Below are positions 49,155 to 61,314 of a stretch of 64,000 nucleotides of DNA, piece by piece. Origin of the DNA: Saccharomyces paradoxus. Its lineage: Eukaryota > Ascomycota > Saccharomycetes > Saccharomycetales > Saccharomycetaceae. The translations under genes were made by a program, and so were the position numbers. Below the pieces are notes generated by a model. The model did not search any database. It was not told the DNA's origin and worked only from the letters and a program-made list of their open reading frames with translations. Position 1 is the stretch's first letter, and every line of letters begins with the position of its first letter. The stretch is from positions 310,001 through 374,000 of the forward strand of contig NC_047491.1 in assembly GCF_002079055.1 (NCBI RefSeq), written 5' to 3'.

Positions 49155-49757
49155 ATGGGTATTTCTCGTGATTCTCGTCACAAAAGATCAGCCACTGGTG
49201 CTAAACGTGCTCAATTCAGAAAGAAGAGAAAGTTCGAATTAGGTCGTCAACCAGCCAACACAAAAATTGGTGCTAAGAGAATCCACTCTGTCAGAACTAG
49301 AGGTGGTAACAAGAAATACAGAGCTCTAAGAATTGAAACCGGTAACTTTTCTTGGGCTTCTGAAGGTATTTCCAAGAAGACCAGAATTGCTGGTGTTGTT
49401 TACCATCCATCCAACAATGAATTGGTTAGAACTAACACTTTGACCAAGGCTGCCATTGTCCAAATTGATGCCACTCCATTCAGACAATGGTTCGAAGCTC
49501 ATTACGGTCAAACCTTGGGTAAGAAGAAGAACGCCAAGGAAGAAGAAACTATTGCCAAGAGCAAGAACGCTGAAAGAAAATGGGCTGCTAGAGCTGCTTC
49601 TGCAAAGATCGAATCTTCCGTTGAATCTCAATTCAGCGCCGGTAGATTATACGCTTGTATCTCCTCCAGACCAGGTCAATCCGGTAGATGTGATGGTTAC
49701 ATCTTGGAAGGTGAAGAATTAGCTTTCTACTTAAGAAGATTGACTGCTAAGAAATAG
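49155..49757 (+). CDS. RPS8B: RPS8B, 40S ribosomal protein eS8
   Basis: 200 residues, identical in layout to yeast Rps8. The N-terminus is strongly basic ([20 protein letters not shown]) and the globular part is typical of eS8. It lacks an intron, as both RPS8 copies do in yeast. Codon use is extremely biased (AGA, TTG, GGT, AAG), marking very high expression. Confidence 0.98.
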   Translation: MGISRDSRHKRSATGAKRAQFRKKRKFELGRQPANTKIGAKRIHSVRTRGGNKKYRALRIETGNFSWASEGISKKTRIAGVVYHPSNNELVRTNTLTKAAIVQIDATPFRQWFEAHYGQTLGKKKNAKEEETIAKSKNAERKWAARAASAKIESSVESQFSAGRLYACISSRPGQSGRCDGYILEGEELAFYLRRLTAKK

Positions 49758-50378
49758 AGAATAAGATAATATTTTATTACACTACATGTACAATTTTACT
49801 TATATTTTGTGTTGTCTCTTTCTGCTTATTTTCAATATTTACCATTCCATTTATAATTTGTAAAACAATTAACATAAAAGTCTTTTAAACTCTAACCAAT
49901 AATATATTAAGTATCAATTGGCGAGTTAAAATATGCTCGATAGCATTTCACCGCTACATTTGTCTTGCAAGTTTTTGCTAGATGGGCTGCCTGGGTATTC
50001 TACGCAAGATTCGTCGCAATATGCGGGAAAATTTTCACCTCCTGTGATAGTTACCTACCCTTTCTATGTATTAAAACTGGATATCTATCATATTGGAAAA
50101 GACGATCAGTTGAATCTTTCCCCATAATAAGGATACTATTGTCTCTTCTCGACTGAGATTCGAAAAACCCCTCGGGTCTTGTTAGGACTAAATTATCTTT
50201 GTAGGGGTGGGATTATGTTATAATTCCGCGAGGTTTACACCAGCGATATCTCAACTCTAGCCGCATGCATTCCGGGATGTACTCTCTCACCATTGGGTGT
50301 TACTGAATCTAATAGGTTTCAAAGGGGATATCTTTTGCTCGGTGAGTTGTTACTTTTTCACTCGTGCAGTAAAGTACA
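49758..50378. promoter_or_regulatory. RPS8B 3' end and SSA4 upstream region with stress elements
   Basis: Four CCCCT/AGGGG stress-response elements (Msn2/4) are seen between here and SSA4: CCCCT at 50168-50172 and AGGGG at 50203-50207, 50323-50327 and 50455-50459. The first 150 bp are AT-rich RPS8B 3' sequence. Confidence 0.65.
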
Positions 50379-50407
50379 TTCTAGAAGTTCCTAGAACCTT
50401 ATAGAAC
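50379..50407. promoter_or_regulatory. Heat-shock element of SSA4
   Basis: TTC at 50379-50381 and GAA at 50384-50386, 50394-50396 and 50404-50406 form alternating Hsf1 units about 230 bp upstream of the ATG. A TATAAATA box at 50497-50504 follows. Fits a strongly heat-induced Hsp70. Confidence 0.85.
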
Positions 50408-50630
50408 ACCAAGAAAACAAAGAAGTTGAACAAAACACTAATTCAATATAATCAAGGGGTGCACTCCTTAGTTTAACATCAGCAACAAAATGTTCATATA
50501 AATAGAACAATATTCGAGCTAATAAAAGGTTGTCCAGAGGCCTATCTCTTCCTTTTCTACTTCTTTCAAATAAACCGCTAACAAAACGCAATTAACGAAA
50601 ACAAAAGAAAAAATAAATAAAGAAATAATC

Positions 50631-52559
50631 ATGTCAAAAGCTGTTGGTATTGATTTAGGTACAACATACTCATGTGTTGCTCATTTCGCGAACGATAGAG
50701 TTGAAATCATCGCTAATGATCAAGGTAATAGAACGACGCCTTCATATGTGGCTTTTACTGACACGGAAAGGCTAATTGGTGACGCTGCAAAGAATCAAGC
50801 TGCAATGAACCCACATAATACAGTATTCGATGCTAAGCGTCTGATCGGACGTAAATTTGATGACCCAGAAGTAACGAACGACGCTAAACATTACCCATTC
50901 AAGGTGGTCAACAAGGGAGGTAAACCAGTGGTGCAAGTGGAATATAAAGGTGAAACAAAGACATTTACTCCGGAAGAAATTTCCTCAATGATCTTGACGA
51001 AGATGAAAGAAACTGCTGAGAACTTCTTAGGAACAGAAGTGAAAGATGCTGTGGTAACGGTTCCAGCTTATTTTAACGATTCGCAAAGGCAGGCAACAAA
51101 AGATGCTGGTACAATCGCGGGTTTGAACGTCCTTCGTATAATTAATGAACCTACAGCGGCAGCTATTGCATATGGTTTGGACAAGAAATCGCAGAAGGAG
51201 CACAACGTCCTGATATTTGATCTAGGTGGTGGTACTTTTGATGTCTCTCTATTATCTATAGATGAAGGTGTCTTTGAGGTCAAGGCCACTGCAGGTGATA
51301 CTCACTTAGGTGGTGAAGATTTCGACAGTAGACTGGTCAACTTCCTAGCGGAGGAGTTTAAGAGAAAAAATAAAAAGGATCTAACAACTAACCAAAGGTC
51401 GCTGAGAAGGTTAAGGACCGCTGCTGAAAGAGCCAAGAGGACTCTGTCCTCATCTGCACAGACATCTGTCGAAATAGATTCATTGTTTGAGGGTATTGAT
51501 TTTTACACTTCAATCACGAGGGCAAGATTTGAAGAATTGTGTGCTGATTTGTTTAGATCTACATTGGAGCCAGTGGAAAAAGTTTTGGCTGATTCGAAAT
51601 TAGATAAGTCACAAATTGATGAAATTGTGCTAGTCGGTGGTTCAACAAGAATTCCAAAAGTACAAAAATTGGTATCTGATTTCTTCAACGGTAAAGAACC
51701 AAACCGTTCGATTAATCCAGATGAAGCCGTCGCTTATGGTGCTGCCGTTCAGGCTGCCATCTTAACAGGTGACCAGTCGTCGACGACCCAAGATTTGCTG
51801 TTACTGGACGTTGCACCATTATCTCTAGGTATTGAAACCGCAGGTGGTATTATGACAAAGTTAATCCCAAGAAATTCAACCATTCCAACAAAAAAGTCAG
51901 AAGTTTTCTCCACCTACGCTGACAACCAACCTGGCGTTTTGATACAAGTTTTTGAAGGTGAAAGAACAAGAACGAAGGACAACAATCTACTGGGTAAATT
52001 CGAGTTGAGCGGTATCCCACCTGCTCCAAGGGGTGTACCCCAAATTGAAGTTACATTTGATATTGATGCTAATGGTATTCTGAATGTGTCTGCCGTTGAA
52101 AAAGGTACTGGTAAATCTAGTAAAATCACAATTACAAACGATAAAGGAAGATTGTCGAAGGAAGATATCGATAAAATGGTTGCTGAGGCAGAAAAGTTTA
52201 AGGCCGAAGATGAAGAGGAAGCTCAACGTGTTCAAGCTAAAAACCAGCTAGAGTCATACGCCTTTACTTTGAAGAATTCGGTGAACGAAAATAATTTCAA
52301 GGAGAAGGTAGGTGAAGAGGATGCCAAAAAATTGGAGGCTGCTGCTCAAGACGCTATAAATTGGTTAGATGCTTCACAAGCAGCCTCTACGGTGGAATAC
52401 AAGGAAAGACAAAAGGAACTAGAAGGTATTGCAAACCCTATTATGAGTAAGCTTTACGGAGCTGCAGGTAGTGCTCCAGGAGCAGGGCCCGTTCCAGGTC
52501 CTGGAGCAGCTCCTACTGGTGCACCGGACAGTGGCCCAACGGTTGAAGAGGTTGATTAG
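50631..52559 (+). CDS. SSA4: SSA4, stress-induced cytosolic Hsp70
   Basis: 642 residues. It is an ATP-dependent chaperone of the SSA family, nearly silent without stress and strongly induced by heat. The ATPase domain (1-385) carries the signatures [21 protein letters not shown] and [13 protein letters not shown]. The substrate domain and helical lid follow, with a Gly/Pro/Ala-rich tail ending in EEVD, the co-chaperone TPR-docking motif. Ssa4 is told from Ssa1-3 by locus and tail sequence. HSE, STRE and TATA elements lie upstream. Confidence 0.97.
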   Translation: MSKAVGIDLGTTYSCVAHFANDRVEIIANDQGNRTTPSYVAFTDTERLIGDAAKNQAAMNPHNTVFDAKRLIGRKFDDPEVTNDAKHYPFKVVNKGGKPVVQVEYKGETKTFTPEEISSMILTKMKETAENFLGTEVKDAVVTVPAYFNDSQRQATKDAGTIAGLNVLRIINEPTAAAIAYGLDKKSQKEHNVLIFDLGGGTFDVSLLSIDEGVFEVKATAGDTHLGGEDFDSRLVNFLAEEFKRKNKKDLTTNQRSLRRLRTAAERAKRTLSSSAQTSVEIDSLFEGIDFYTSITRARFEELCADLFRSTLEPVEKVLADSKLDKSQIDEIVLVGGSTRIPKVQKLVSDFFNGKEPNRSINPDEAVAYGAAVQAAILTGDQSSTTQDLLLLDVAPLSLGIETAGGIMTKLIPRNSTIPTKKSEVFSTYADNQPGVLIQVFEGERTRTKDNNLLGKFELSGIPPAPRGVPQIEVTFDIDANGILNVSAVEKGTGKSSKITITNDKGRLSKEDIDKMVAEAEKFKAEDEEEAQRVQAKNQLESYAFTLKNSVNENNFKEKVGEEDAKKLEAAAQDAINWLDASQAASTVEYKERQKELEGIANPIMSKLYGAAGSAPGAGPVPGPGAAPTGAPDSGPTVEEVD

Positions 52560-52847
52560 GTAGGCTTTTCAAAAATGCGATGATATAACAGCGTCGCATT
52601 TTCTAGTTTCTCCGTCATACAAACTTTTTAAATATGTATATAAGAGACAGAATCAAAGAATTATCAAGTGATTAGTATCTTTATACGTTCTCATCGATCT
52701 AGTTGCTAGAGAATGGCCGAGTATCTTAACGGGACGCGATTTCGCGTTTATATATGAAGCCGAGATTGCTAAGAGAAAGCTATCGCGAACCGGTACGGAT
52801 AATTAACTACTAACTGAACAAAATACGTCAAGGAGTTTTGCTTGGAA

Positions 52848-53474
52848 ATGTACGGCAACCATAATTTGAATTCAGATGATAGTTGTTTCAATTGGAATGA
52901 AGAGAAAGCCGCAGAACCATACCGTCCAAATGTTTCTTTTGACCGGAGTTTAACACCGCAATCCTTAAGAACATCTACACATAGGTTATCAGAAGAGAAA
53001 AAACAACAAAACGGGGTCATACACATTGACGATTCCCCTTCAGTCGTTTCTGATGTAATATCAAACAGGCGAGATCGTTCACAGGATTTTTTTGGGCCTC
53101 ATTCTTCATCCCCTATTGCCCCTTCTGAGCGACAACGAGCGGATCAGAGATCACGGTTGGAATCTATGAGGTCGACTAAACGTCGAGATAAAATGACCAA
53201 AATACGCGGTGGTTTAGAAAAGATGGAAGAGATGATCATGCAAGGTGAACATCTTAGAGAAATGCGAAGACTAAGACATGAAGCTCAAAAGAACACAGTA
53301 CCCTCAGACATGGCTGAGTACATGGAGTGGCAAAACAACGAGGATTTGGAAGACGATGAGCTGCTTGATTTCGTTGAAAAACAAGAAACTTATAAAAAGG
53401 AATTAGAACAACTTTTGAACAATGCTAATAAAAATGTTCATGAGAACAACTCATTTCCGAACTCCTGCACATAA
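52848..53474 (+). CDS. RTT105: RTT105, RPA chaperone
   Basis: 208 residues. In yeast it binds Replication Protein A, promotes its nuclear import and loading on single-stranded DNA, and restrains Ty1 transposition (the source of its name). The sequence is hydrophilic, with a Lys/Arg-rich helical segment near 105-150 (RLESMRSTKRRDKMTKIRGG) and an acidic C-terminus. Start at 52848 (MYGNHNLN). Two codons upstream in frame begin with TTG. Confidence 0.93.
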   Translation: MYGNHNLNSDDSCFNWNEEKAAEPYRPNVSFDRSLTPQSLRTSTHRLSEEKKQQNGVIHIDDSPSVVSDVISNRRDRSQDFFGPHSSSPIAPSERQRADQRSRLESMRSTKRRDKMTKIRGGLEKMEEMIMQGEHLREMRRLRHEAQKNTVPSDMAEYMEWQNNEDLEDDELLDFVEKQETYKKELEQLLNNANKNVHENNSFPNSCT

Positions 53475-53915
53475 TGGGATCATTAATATAACAGGAAGAG
53501 CCCTACCTCTAATATTCACGGGCTTAAGTGAGCTGTTGAATATAAACATCTTTCCGCATACGCTGACTATCAAGCTGGCGCTTCCTCTTTTGTTACTTTC
53601 TCCAGTAGAAAACGAAGGTGAATGGTATTGTTTCTACGTTTCTACGTCTATTCTACCGCGTTTAAGTATATATTTTGGGCTACTCAAGTTAACGGCATGT
53701 AGTCAGAATAACTTGATTTTCTGGCATTGAATCAACTAACAGGTCACCGTATGCATTCTCAGTTAGCCATGATTGACGTGCTGGAAAAGAGCAGTTTACA
53801 TACACTATGTGTATATGTGCGACTGTTTGTATAAAGGATGACGTAAGATCTTGCGTACGCATTAAAGAAAACTACACAATCAAAGTAACTGGGTTAAATA
53901 TACAAATTATTCTCT
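53475..53915. other. Convergent region RTT105 / NUP157
   Basis: 441 bp between two stops. A plus-strand frame (53422-53730) starts inside RTT105 in another frame and looks chance. TATATGTG-like and TATATACAAAT elements suit 3' ends. No RNA gene seen. Confidence 0.45.
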
Positions 53916-56900
53916 TCATTTCATGCCATGGTGACGATCCTTCACATAATCTTGAACAAGATCAGTGTCTGGATCATATTTTTCCAACTTTTCGATTTGT
54001 TCCGGCGTAATAGAACCGCGCAATTCCGGATTATTTTGGTACCAATCTTTGATCAACCACACCATTTCTTTTCTTGCTAATTCAACGTTTCCTTCTGAGT
54101 TTTTTATGATATGATTCAGAGTATAATAAAGTTTTAAATGAGAAACTCCCGCCAGTAAAAATATTGAACAGATAGATCCATCAGCGGCTGGACTTTTATT
54201 GGGGAAAGATTCAAGTATTTTATTCATTAAGAATTGAACTGGGAAGATAACGTCTGTATCGTGAGTTATTTTACCAATTCGACTTAGTGTGTTGGATATC
54301 GAGGAAAGAAAAGATTCTTGGCCTGCACTTTTCCCATCAGGCAATGGAGTATTTTTTATGCTATCAATCAAACGATCCCACTCTCCTTGAATTACTTTTT
54401 CATCTTTGAATTGAGATACTTTGAAAATCCTTAGTTTTATTTCATAGTAATCTAACGGGTCTGCACAATCATTGAAAAGGTCAGATAATGGGAGCACCTT
54501 TCCATTTAGTTTAAGTATTAGTTGCTTTCTATAGTGTTCATCAATCCTTGTTTCACCTTCCACCAAACTGAGCAGGTCATCCTGAATGGCTGCTATATCG
54601 AAGAGCTCGTGGATATTCTCAGACAACTGAACAAGTGCCGGCTTCCGGTCGAATGAAGTTGAGCTATCACAAAAACCATTTGCTCTAGCTAGGCATTCGA
54701 TTCTTTCACTTAATTTCAAGTCAAAATCAGCACTAGCCAAAGCGTATAAAACATCAGCTGCTTCGAGGAAGTGTTCTTCCTTGGATAAGTAGAACCACAA
54801 CAGGTTACAAATTTCCAACGATTTTTCTGCTTTTTCTTTCAGGTATGGTAAGACAAACTGAGAATGTAATTGTAATAAGTCGTCTTGTCTTTTATTTGCG
54901 ACTAGCCAATCATAAAAGCAATAATGGAAGAACCGGTTGCTACTATTCATCATCACTGAATAAACTCTTTCCTTTAGTGACAAAGCTGGTGAAGAAATCG
55001 ATATGTTTGCTATTGAAGGGGATTGTTCGGCAGGTGTGTTGTCATCCACGCTTTTCACGATGTCAAAAATTAAAGTATACACATTGATACGTTTATCGTA
55101 AAAATCTTTCCTTGGATCAGCAATCTTGGAACCTTCTGAGACATACTCTTGCGCTTGGTTTGCTTTATCAATTTTATCTGCAACTCTAAGTAGAAATTCT
55201 ACAGTCCTAGGCTGATAATTAAGTTTCACCATGATATCCACTATACGTCTCAATTCATTCAACTCTATATTATCAGCACACCTTTCATAGAGATCGATTG
55301 CAGTGTCTAAATGGTTCCTCGATATTTTAGAATCTATTATTTCGAATTTCTGTGCTGCTTCTAGGTGCTCTCCTGCCCTGTAACATAAAATGTCTGCACC
55401 ATGACAAAAAGATCCAAAGCGTTCTTTTAAAACGTTCATAATATAATCTGCCGGTGCGCCGCTAGCAATGTTGGCATTTACAACTTCTATTAAAATTTCC
55501 TTTATTAATTGTTTAGTCTCTGTGTTAGGTGTAAACAGATCATGAAAATGAAGACTAAAAAAATATTCTCTTGTTTTGGAGTCGTAAACTCCCCCCTCAC
55601 CCATCAGCGTATTCAACAAAGATTTGAAAGCATCAATATCTTCATAGAACACATTTAAAAGGGAAAGCGCATCTTTAATTGAGTTTATCAACAGGATAAG
55701 AGCATTCATGGCAATAGACTCAGCATCGGATGCGGTTATAGTATTACTATCCTTTGGAGACACAAATGAAACGAAAGAAGGACGGTGAATATTGAAGAAA
55801 TCTGCCAAAACAGATATCGACGATAAATAATACTCAACCTGTGGCCTAGTTATAGAAATACCAAAAATATTTGATTTCTCCGCTTTGGAAGCCCTTCTAA
55901 AAACAAAGACCTTTTCTTCCCATATTTGGCAAAATAGTCTTGTAATCAATAGCGCAGAACCATAAAATCTGGGAGATAGCACAATGTTATCACCTTCACC
56001 AGATTTATCGAGTATCTTTTGTGCAATTGGCGGCACACTGCTACTGTCTCTAGAATTTTTCGGTTTTATTTCAACTATCCCGGGTATACCAGCAGAAAAG
56101 AAGGCCAAGGCGCTTGCTTTGATATGCTCTGACTTATTAAACTTACAAGCTAAATAAAGGGCTGTAGAGCAAGCCTCAGATAAACCATAACTGCGAATAA
56201 ATGGTAAAGGGTTTTCGATCAAACTTTCAAAGACTTCATCGGGCGTACGATAGCAATATATCTCCAGGGCATTGCTTGTTAAAACGGCAACTTTTAATGG
56301 CTCCACATTGTATTGTGAGGCAAAAAAATTAGCGTAACCTTGTGGAGTAGAAGTATAATTAAAACATCTGGTTAAAGGAACGATCTCTTTAACCTCATCC
56401 GTCGTATCGAGTAGTGTGGTATTTTCTACATATTTACCATAATTTTTTAATATGCCGTAATCTGGAACACTAACATAAAGTTTGTGTTCCTCTTTATTTT
56501 CCAGTTGATTTCTTCTTGCAATACTGTTCGATGATTCCCCAGAATTGTTCCTTTTTTTCACGGACGTAAAGTATATACCTGGAGATATTATCGTACTAGC
56601 GCAAGTGGTGTTGATATGAGTCGAACTAGCTTTTTGTGCTGAAAGTGGGCATATATCCTGTGTGTATAGGTGCTTTTGGTTGACTATAGAAAATTTTCTT
56701 TTCTCTAGGGAATTAGATATACTGGTAGGAGGAAACTTCAAAAAGTCTAATTTTAATGAGCCAATCGATCTCCTAGAAGTGAAACCCTTGAAATACAAGC
56801 GTACCCCGGTAGTAGTTATAACTGCCAAAAATAAATCATTGTTCTCCCGCTTAGATATGGAAACAATTCTAGCAATCTTGAAAGCTCGACTACTGAGTAG

Positions 56901-58091
56901 AGGTGAATCTTTTATACCCAATGCGCTTATGCTACGCCTAATATGAGGAATATCAATTAATACTGGCCCTTCTAACCCATTACTAGTGATTAGGTAAGAT
57001 CTGACAATTGATTTCGTTGATAACGTGTGTAAAACACCTCTTGATTGGTCAATGTCGAGCTGTGATATAGTCTCTTCCTCGGCGCCAGAATCCCCTTCTA
57101 GCACTTTTTGTATCAACTTTCCTCCAGGCATGCTAGGTATTAGTTTTGTAGGCAGCAAATTCGCGAAGCTTGACTTTGTCAGACATATTTTGTTACACTT
57201 GCTGTTAAACAGATTCTCCGAGCAATTATACTGTAGCTCCCACACATTAACACTGTCAGTTGAACCAGTGAAAAATACTTGTCCAGTTCTTTCATAGCTT
57301 ATTATGTTAGAAACGTTGAACCCAGTTACGTTTACTTTTAATCCTGTGTTGAAAATATTTAACTCATGAGTATGGTCATCAAATGATATTGTTAAAATAT
57401 AAATATCAAAAAGAGTAGCGACAATCAATAGGTTTTCAACTGAAGAAACAAATGTGTTTGGCCTAGGCTTAACCAATTTCACTTTTAGAATGGTGTGCTC
57501 GATCTCATTAATACAGTGGAACTCTGAACTATTATTGATGTTCCACAAGATCAATTTATTATCAGAGGTTATCCAACAATAGTTCAGCTCGAGGAACATA
57601 CCCATATCACTCTTTATTTCCGTATTTGAAACTTCTAATAAAACTTCGTCCGGTATATTTGTCACTTGTTGTCTTTGGAAGGGGGTAAATGCCCCTAATC
57701 CACCGACTTCATCTGAGAAATTATAGTCCACACCTTTTCTGTAGTAGGCTGAATTATCTAATATTGGCGTATTTCTATCCCTAAAGTTCAAATCCTGGAC
57801 AAATTCACTGGCCAACTGCAACGGTTCAGACGAAGTTAACCCGCTTACCTTAACATGCGTGGTTACGTCATGAAATTCTGGTTCAATAGTGTTTCCCGCC
57901 TCACTGTACTTGTCTAATACATCTTTTCTAGTTGGCTTCTTGCTCGGGAAGGAAATGCTTGACAAGTTGAGCTTACCTTTGTTTTGGTCATCTCTTAACT
58001 GATTCTGTAAGCGATCTCGTCCTAAGGACGCGGGAACTGTAAAGGTTTCGCGGTCGTAATCAACTCTTTTTTTTAATGGAGTTGAATACAT
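53916..58091 (-). CDS. NUP157: NUP157, inner-ring nucleoporin
   Basis: 1391 residues, the yeast length. It is a Nup155-type scaffold of the nuclear pore inner ring and a paralogue of NUP170. The N-terminal beta-propeller covers about residues 110-650 and the C-terminal half is alpha-solenoid (about 750-1380, many Leu-rich helices). No FG repeats, as expected of a structural Nup. It shares a divergent promoter with MAM1. Confidence 0.97.
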   Translation of the reverse strand: MYSTPLKKRVDYDRETFTVPASLGRDRLQNQLRDDQNKGKLNLSSISFPSKKPTRKDVLDKYSEAGNTIEPEFHDVTTHVKVSGLTSSEPLQLASEFVQDLNFRDRNTPILDNSAYYRKGVDYNFSDEVGGLGAFTPFQRQQVTNIPDEVLLEVSNTEIKSDMGMFLELNYCWITSDNKLILWNINNSSEFHCINEIEHTILKVKLVKPRPNTFVSSVENLLIVATLFDIYILTISFDDHTHELNIFNTGLKVNVTGFNVSNIISYERTGQVFFTGSTDSVNVWELQYNCSENLFNSKCNKICLTKSSFANLLPTKLIPSMPGGKLIQKVLEGDSGAEEETISQLDIDQSRGVLHTLSTKSIVRSYLITSNGLEGPVLIDIPHIRRSISALGIKDSPLLSSRAFKIARIVSISKRENNDLFLAVITTTGVRLYFKGFTSRRSIGSLKLDFLKFPPTSISNSLEKRKFSIVNQKHLYTQDICPLSAQKASSTHINTTCASTIISPGIYFTSVKKRNNSGESSNSIARRNQLENKEEHKLYVSVPDYGILKNYGKYVENTTLLDTTDEVKEIVPLTRCFNYTSTPQGYANFFASQYNVEPLKVAVLTSNALEIYCYRTPDEVFESLIENPLPFIRSYGLSEACSTALYLACKFNKSEHIKASALAFFSAGIPGIVEIKPKNSRDSSSVPPIAQKILDKSGEGDNIVLSPRFYGSALLITRLFCQIWEEKVFVFRRASKAEKSNIFGISITRPQVEYYLSSISVLADFFNIHRPSFVSFVSPKDSNTITASDAESIAMNALILLINSIKDALSLLNVFYEDIDAFKSLLNTLMGEGGVYDSKTREYFFSLHFHDLFTPNTETKQLIKEILIEVVNANIASGAPADYIMNVLKERFGSFCHGADILCYRAGEHLEAAQKFEIIDSKISRNHLDTAIDLYERCADNIELNELRRIVDIMVKLNYQPRTVEFLLRVADKIDKANQAQEYVSEGSKIADPRKDFYDKRINVYTLIFDIVKSVDDNTPAEQSPSIANISISSPALSLKERVYSVMMNSSNRFFHYCFYDWLVANKRQDDLLQLHSQFVLPYLKEKAEKSLEICNLLWFYLSKEEHFLEAADVLYALASADFDLKLSERIECLARANGFCDSSTSFDRKPALVQLSENIHELFDIAAIQDDLLSLVEGETRIDEHYRKQLILKLNGKVLPLSDLFNDCADPLDYYEIKLRIFKVSQFKDEKVIQGEWDRLIDSIKNTPLPDGKSAGQESFLSSISNTLSRIGKITHDTDVIFPVQFLMNKILESFPNKSPAADGSICSIFLLAGVSHLKLYYTLNHIIKNSEGNVELARKEMVWLIKDWYQNNPELRGSITPEQIEKLEKYDPDTDLVQDYVKDRHHGMK

Positions 58092-58406
58092 TGCGATTGA
58101 AGTCCGTGCTGTAGTTTTTGTACAAAATGTTTTGCTATCAAGTAGATTTTATTCTCATTTTCTTTCTATTGACTTATAAATCCATTCAAATTTCAAAAAG
58201 TATTCAGTAGGAATCTCTGTTGACAAAATCCGGGTAACATTAAAAGTTTTGTGTCACTAATTTCATTATAATTTTACTAAGCAAATACTATAATAATGCA
58301 ATAATCCGCAGACGTTAATGGAAAAATCAGCAATAGAAGGTAGTTCATATTAATTCATAGCAAGATATTTTACTCAGAGAACATTTTAATTTTTTTGAGA
58401 AATAAA
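58092..58406. promoter_or_regulatory. Divergent promoter NUP157 / MAM1 with mid-sporulation element
   Basis: TTTTGTGTC at 58247-58255 is the exact reverse of GACACAAAA, the Ndt80 mid-sporulation element, about 155 bp from the MAM1 ATG. CGGGTAA at 58231-58237 is the reverse of the Reb1 core TTACCCG and could insulate constitutive NUP157 from meiotic MAM1. Confidence 0.75.
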
Positions 58407-59336
58407 ATGAGGGATAAAAGTTGTAGGAAGAGAACAATTCCAGATGAAGATGCAAGCTATTTCAAATTCCCAAATAAGCTTCAAAAGTATTCTCGATTCT
58501 TGAGCCGGAAGATATCCAGTACCAGCCCAAAAAAACAACCAAAAAACAACAATACAGAAAGCGTCTTATCGGTCGTACCGAGTAGTCACAGGGAAGACTT
58601 GACAAAACTAAAACGAAACGTCAGCAACGCTGTAGCAAACAAACATACCCAAAAATCACAAGAGAATGTCATCAAAGAAGATACAGCGAAATGCTTGACA
58701 AGAAGTAATTTAAAAAAATTACAAGAGAAAATTTTTGATAAAGAACTTAATGATATTGTCTGTGATCATTGTCTTTGTAGTACCGAAAATAGAAAAGATA
58801 TCAAGTATTCACGACTTTGGTTCCTTTTTGAATTGGAAATGAGTGAAAACTGGAATGAAAATCTCCGGCTTAGTTGCTATAATAAATATGTGTATTCTGC
58901 TATCGATAAGACGTGGATAATGGAGAATATTTTATTTAAGGAACAAGAAAAGAATTATGAGTATTTTCCTATAGGACAATTACTGATACCCAACAATATT
59001 GAATATTCCAATAAACCGAAAAGACAAGAAAAAATTGAGGATTTAACGATTGAAATCGATAGTATTATAGAGGCCAGCCACCAAAAGGAAAGATTCTTAC
59101 CCCAAAGTGTCCTGATAAAAAGGGAGAAGGAAATTGCATTTAACGATTTTCAGTTGGACGCCAGAAAGATTCTAAACGATTTGAGTGCCACTTCTGAAAA
59201 TCCGTTCAACTCTTCACCAAGTACAAAGAAAATTGAATCAGAGGGAAAAACTTTGGAAATGGTTCCTAAAGAGAAGAAAAACAAAAAGATCATAGGTGCA
59301 CTGGAAAGGAAGCTACATATAGATCAAAATTATTGA
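58407..59336 (+). CDS. MAM1: MAM1, monopolin subunit
   Basis: 309 residues (S. cerevisiae about 302). It is a meiosis-I-specific kinetochore protein that, with Csm1, Lrs4 and Hrr25, makes sister kinetochores attach to one pole. The N-terminal 100 residues are Lys/Ser/Asn-rich and poorly conserved compared with S. cerevisiae. The central core, with DHCLCSTENRKDIKYSRLWF (near 125-145) and MSENWNENLRLSCYNKYVYS, is well conserved. Start at 58407 (MRDKSCRKR). Four upstream codons begin with TTG. An Ndt80 site upstream fits meiotic expression. Confidence 0.93.
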   Translation: MRDKSCRKRTIPDEDASYFKFPNKLQKYSRFLSRKISSTSPKKQPKNNNTESVLSVVPSSHREDLTKLKRNVSNAVANKHTQKSQENVIKEDTAKCLTRSNLKKLQEKIFDKELNDIVCDHCLCSTENRKDIKYSRLWFLFELEMSENWNENLRLSCYNKYVYSAIDKTWIMENILFKEQEKNYEYFPIGQLLIPNNIEYSNKPKRQEKIEDLTIEIDSIIEASHQKERFLPQSVLIKREKEIAFNDFQLDARKILNDLSATSENPFNSSPSTKKIESEGKTLEMVPKEKKNKKIIGALERKLHIDQNY

Positions 59337-59566
59337 ATGAGATATTTGCGCATTTACAATGAATTAAAATGATAGTACAGCGTAATAGCGCCTCATAGGC
59401 AGTTTTTTTTCTTTTTTAAAAGCATAGAGAGACTTCCTAATCTTTTCAAATGCCATTTCATCTGCTAAAAGCCTGTATCATTTAAAAAAAATATCTTTTA
59501 CATATTGCAAATACAAAATATTACAAAAGTGATGTTCTTGTGCACGGAAGCCATCAGAGAAGAATT

Positions 59567-60664
59567 TCACCTTTTCTTTTTCTCTTTAACTTCTTCATCG
59601 CTTGTTGCATGTAGTCTAATGACGTTTGGATAATCTGGTCTGTTACCCATATGACCTTGATGCCAATCATAACTTAGAGCGTACGCAAATACACTACCAT
59701 TCCTATTGAAGTTACACACGGGAATGGATGCTTGCAAAGTAGGATAGCCTTTCAATCTATGCCTTTGATTCTTATCCCAGAAATTGAATGTGCCATCGCC
59801 ACCGGCCGTAACAAAAGTGCCATACAATGGGTGAAATGCTATACTATTTACAGGGTACACTAGAGATTGACCGTTAGAGCCAGGTGCCCTATTAGGGTTG
59901 GTTTGACGATGGCATTTGAATGAAAAACCTGACTTTTTCTGCATACTATCATCGATATACCTTATGGAGCATCTGCCTTCCACTGAACCAATCGCATATC
60001 CATCTGCTTCATTATAACATGCCACACATCGTGTTTGCCACTTTAAAGGCGATGTGGTTGCCTTAAAAATCGTTGTTGGGTTTGCTAGATTGATAATAGC
60101 GATATGTCTTTCTGCAGTAGCTACCACTAACAGAGATTGTCTACTATCCATGGAATACACTCTTTCAGGCATCATGACTGTAGACACCGGCTGGGGTTGC
60201 CTCATATCCCAATATTTTATAGTTTTATCCCAGGATCCTGTTACTATACACTCTGTGTTCGATGGTCCACATTGAACAAACCGTAATACCTTTATTGGTG
60301 CAGAATGCATCCCAATCTGCTGTGATTGACCACTTGCAACATCGTACAATTTCAGAGCGTTATCACAACCGCCTGAAGCTACTTTTGTACCATCATTCGA
60401 CCATCTCGTACATAATACGGGGCTGGAACTTTCATGTTGTGCCCTACCTTGAGGTACACCATTTTGGACATCCCAAATACGCACCTTACCATCCCAGGAA
60501 CTGACGCTAAACATGAGATCTTGTTGCGGTGAAAACGCAATATCTGATATAGAGTCCTCCGCTGGGCTATTAATGACGATGTCATTGGCTAAATCTTTTT
60601 CATTTGCCATTGCGGTACTCGTTCCTAAAGTTGAGGTTGTATTTGATCGATTAAAAAAAGACAT
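59567..60664 (-). CDS. GLE2: GLE2 (Rae1), mRNA-export WD40 nucleoporin
   Basis: 365 residues. It binds the GLEBS motif of Nup116 and supports poly(A) RNA export and pore structure. It is a seven-bladed WD40 propeller: repeats such as [28 protein letters not shown] and [13 protein letters not shown] are clear. A short Ser/Thr/Asn-rich N-terminus precedes it and a Lys-rich tail (KEKKKR) follows. Confidence 0.97.
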   Translation of the reverse strand: MSFFNRSNTTSTLGTSTAMANEKDLANDIVINSPAEDSISDIAFSPQQDLMFSVSSWDGKVRIWDVQNGVPQGRAQHESSSPVLCTRWSNDGTKVASGGCDNALKLYDVASGQSQQIGMHSAPIKVLRFVQCGPSNTECIVTGSWDKTIKYWDMRQPQPVSTVMMPERVYSMDSRQSLLVVATAERHIAIINLANPTTIFKATTSPLKWQTRCVACYNEADGYAIGSVEGRCSIRYIDDSMQKKSGFSFKCHRQTNPNRAPGSNGQSLVYPVNSIAFHPLYGTFVTAGGDGTFNFWDKNQRHRLKGYPTLQASIPVCNFNRNGSVFAYALSYDWHQGHMGNRPDYPNVIRLHATSDEEVKEKKKR

Positions 60665-61314
60665 GATTTCCCACTCTTCCTCTTCTTACAACTTTCTTTA
60701 TTTTATTGTAATATGCGAATTAAGGTTTTTAATTTTTGATCGAATTGAATGTACCGAGATGCTTGCTATGGTTTTAACTAACCTAATTCTTATAAGTGAA
60801 CCTTTGCTCAAGTAAAATGTTTATATAGTGCTCAATCAAAACGAACGTTTAGCAACTGTAAGTTAAAGCTGGGATATCTTAATATAAACGCTACCATCAT
60901 AGGAAACTTCAATGTTAAAAGTCTTAGAAAAGCAATATAAAAAAAGAGACGGTCATCGTAAATCATGATCATAGTGCGTCACAGGTAACTTTACTATTAT
61001 GTCCAGGTAATTCAATCACTGTACGGCAGCCAGAAAGAGTGCCCGTATTTAATGGTTCAAATGTTCTTTTTATAAGTACAATGTCTTATTTAAAACTAAA
61101 CACTTCTATCTCATCATAAAAGAAAAAAAAAACTACACGAAAACAAATATGTTAAATAAATCGTTGCTGTGACGAATGTTGCAGTTTACGTAAAGTAGAC
61201 TCATCTCAAAATTTTATAAAATATCAGATACGCGATTTCCTCCCTTGCTTTTTTTGGTTTTGTTTTCTGTTGCCTAGAGCTTTCATTTTTATTATGATAT
61301 CCATGGCCGTGACC
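60665..61314. other. Intergenic GLE2 promoter / FLO8 3' region
   Basis: 650 bp, AT-rich. In early S288C annotation a separate short ORF (YER108C) was named next to FLO8 because of the premature stop in that strain, but here I see no separate gene. A-rich run at 61121-61132. No repeat or RNA gene. Confidence 0.5.
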
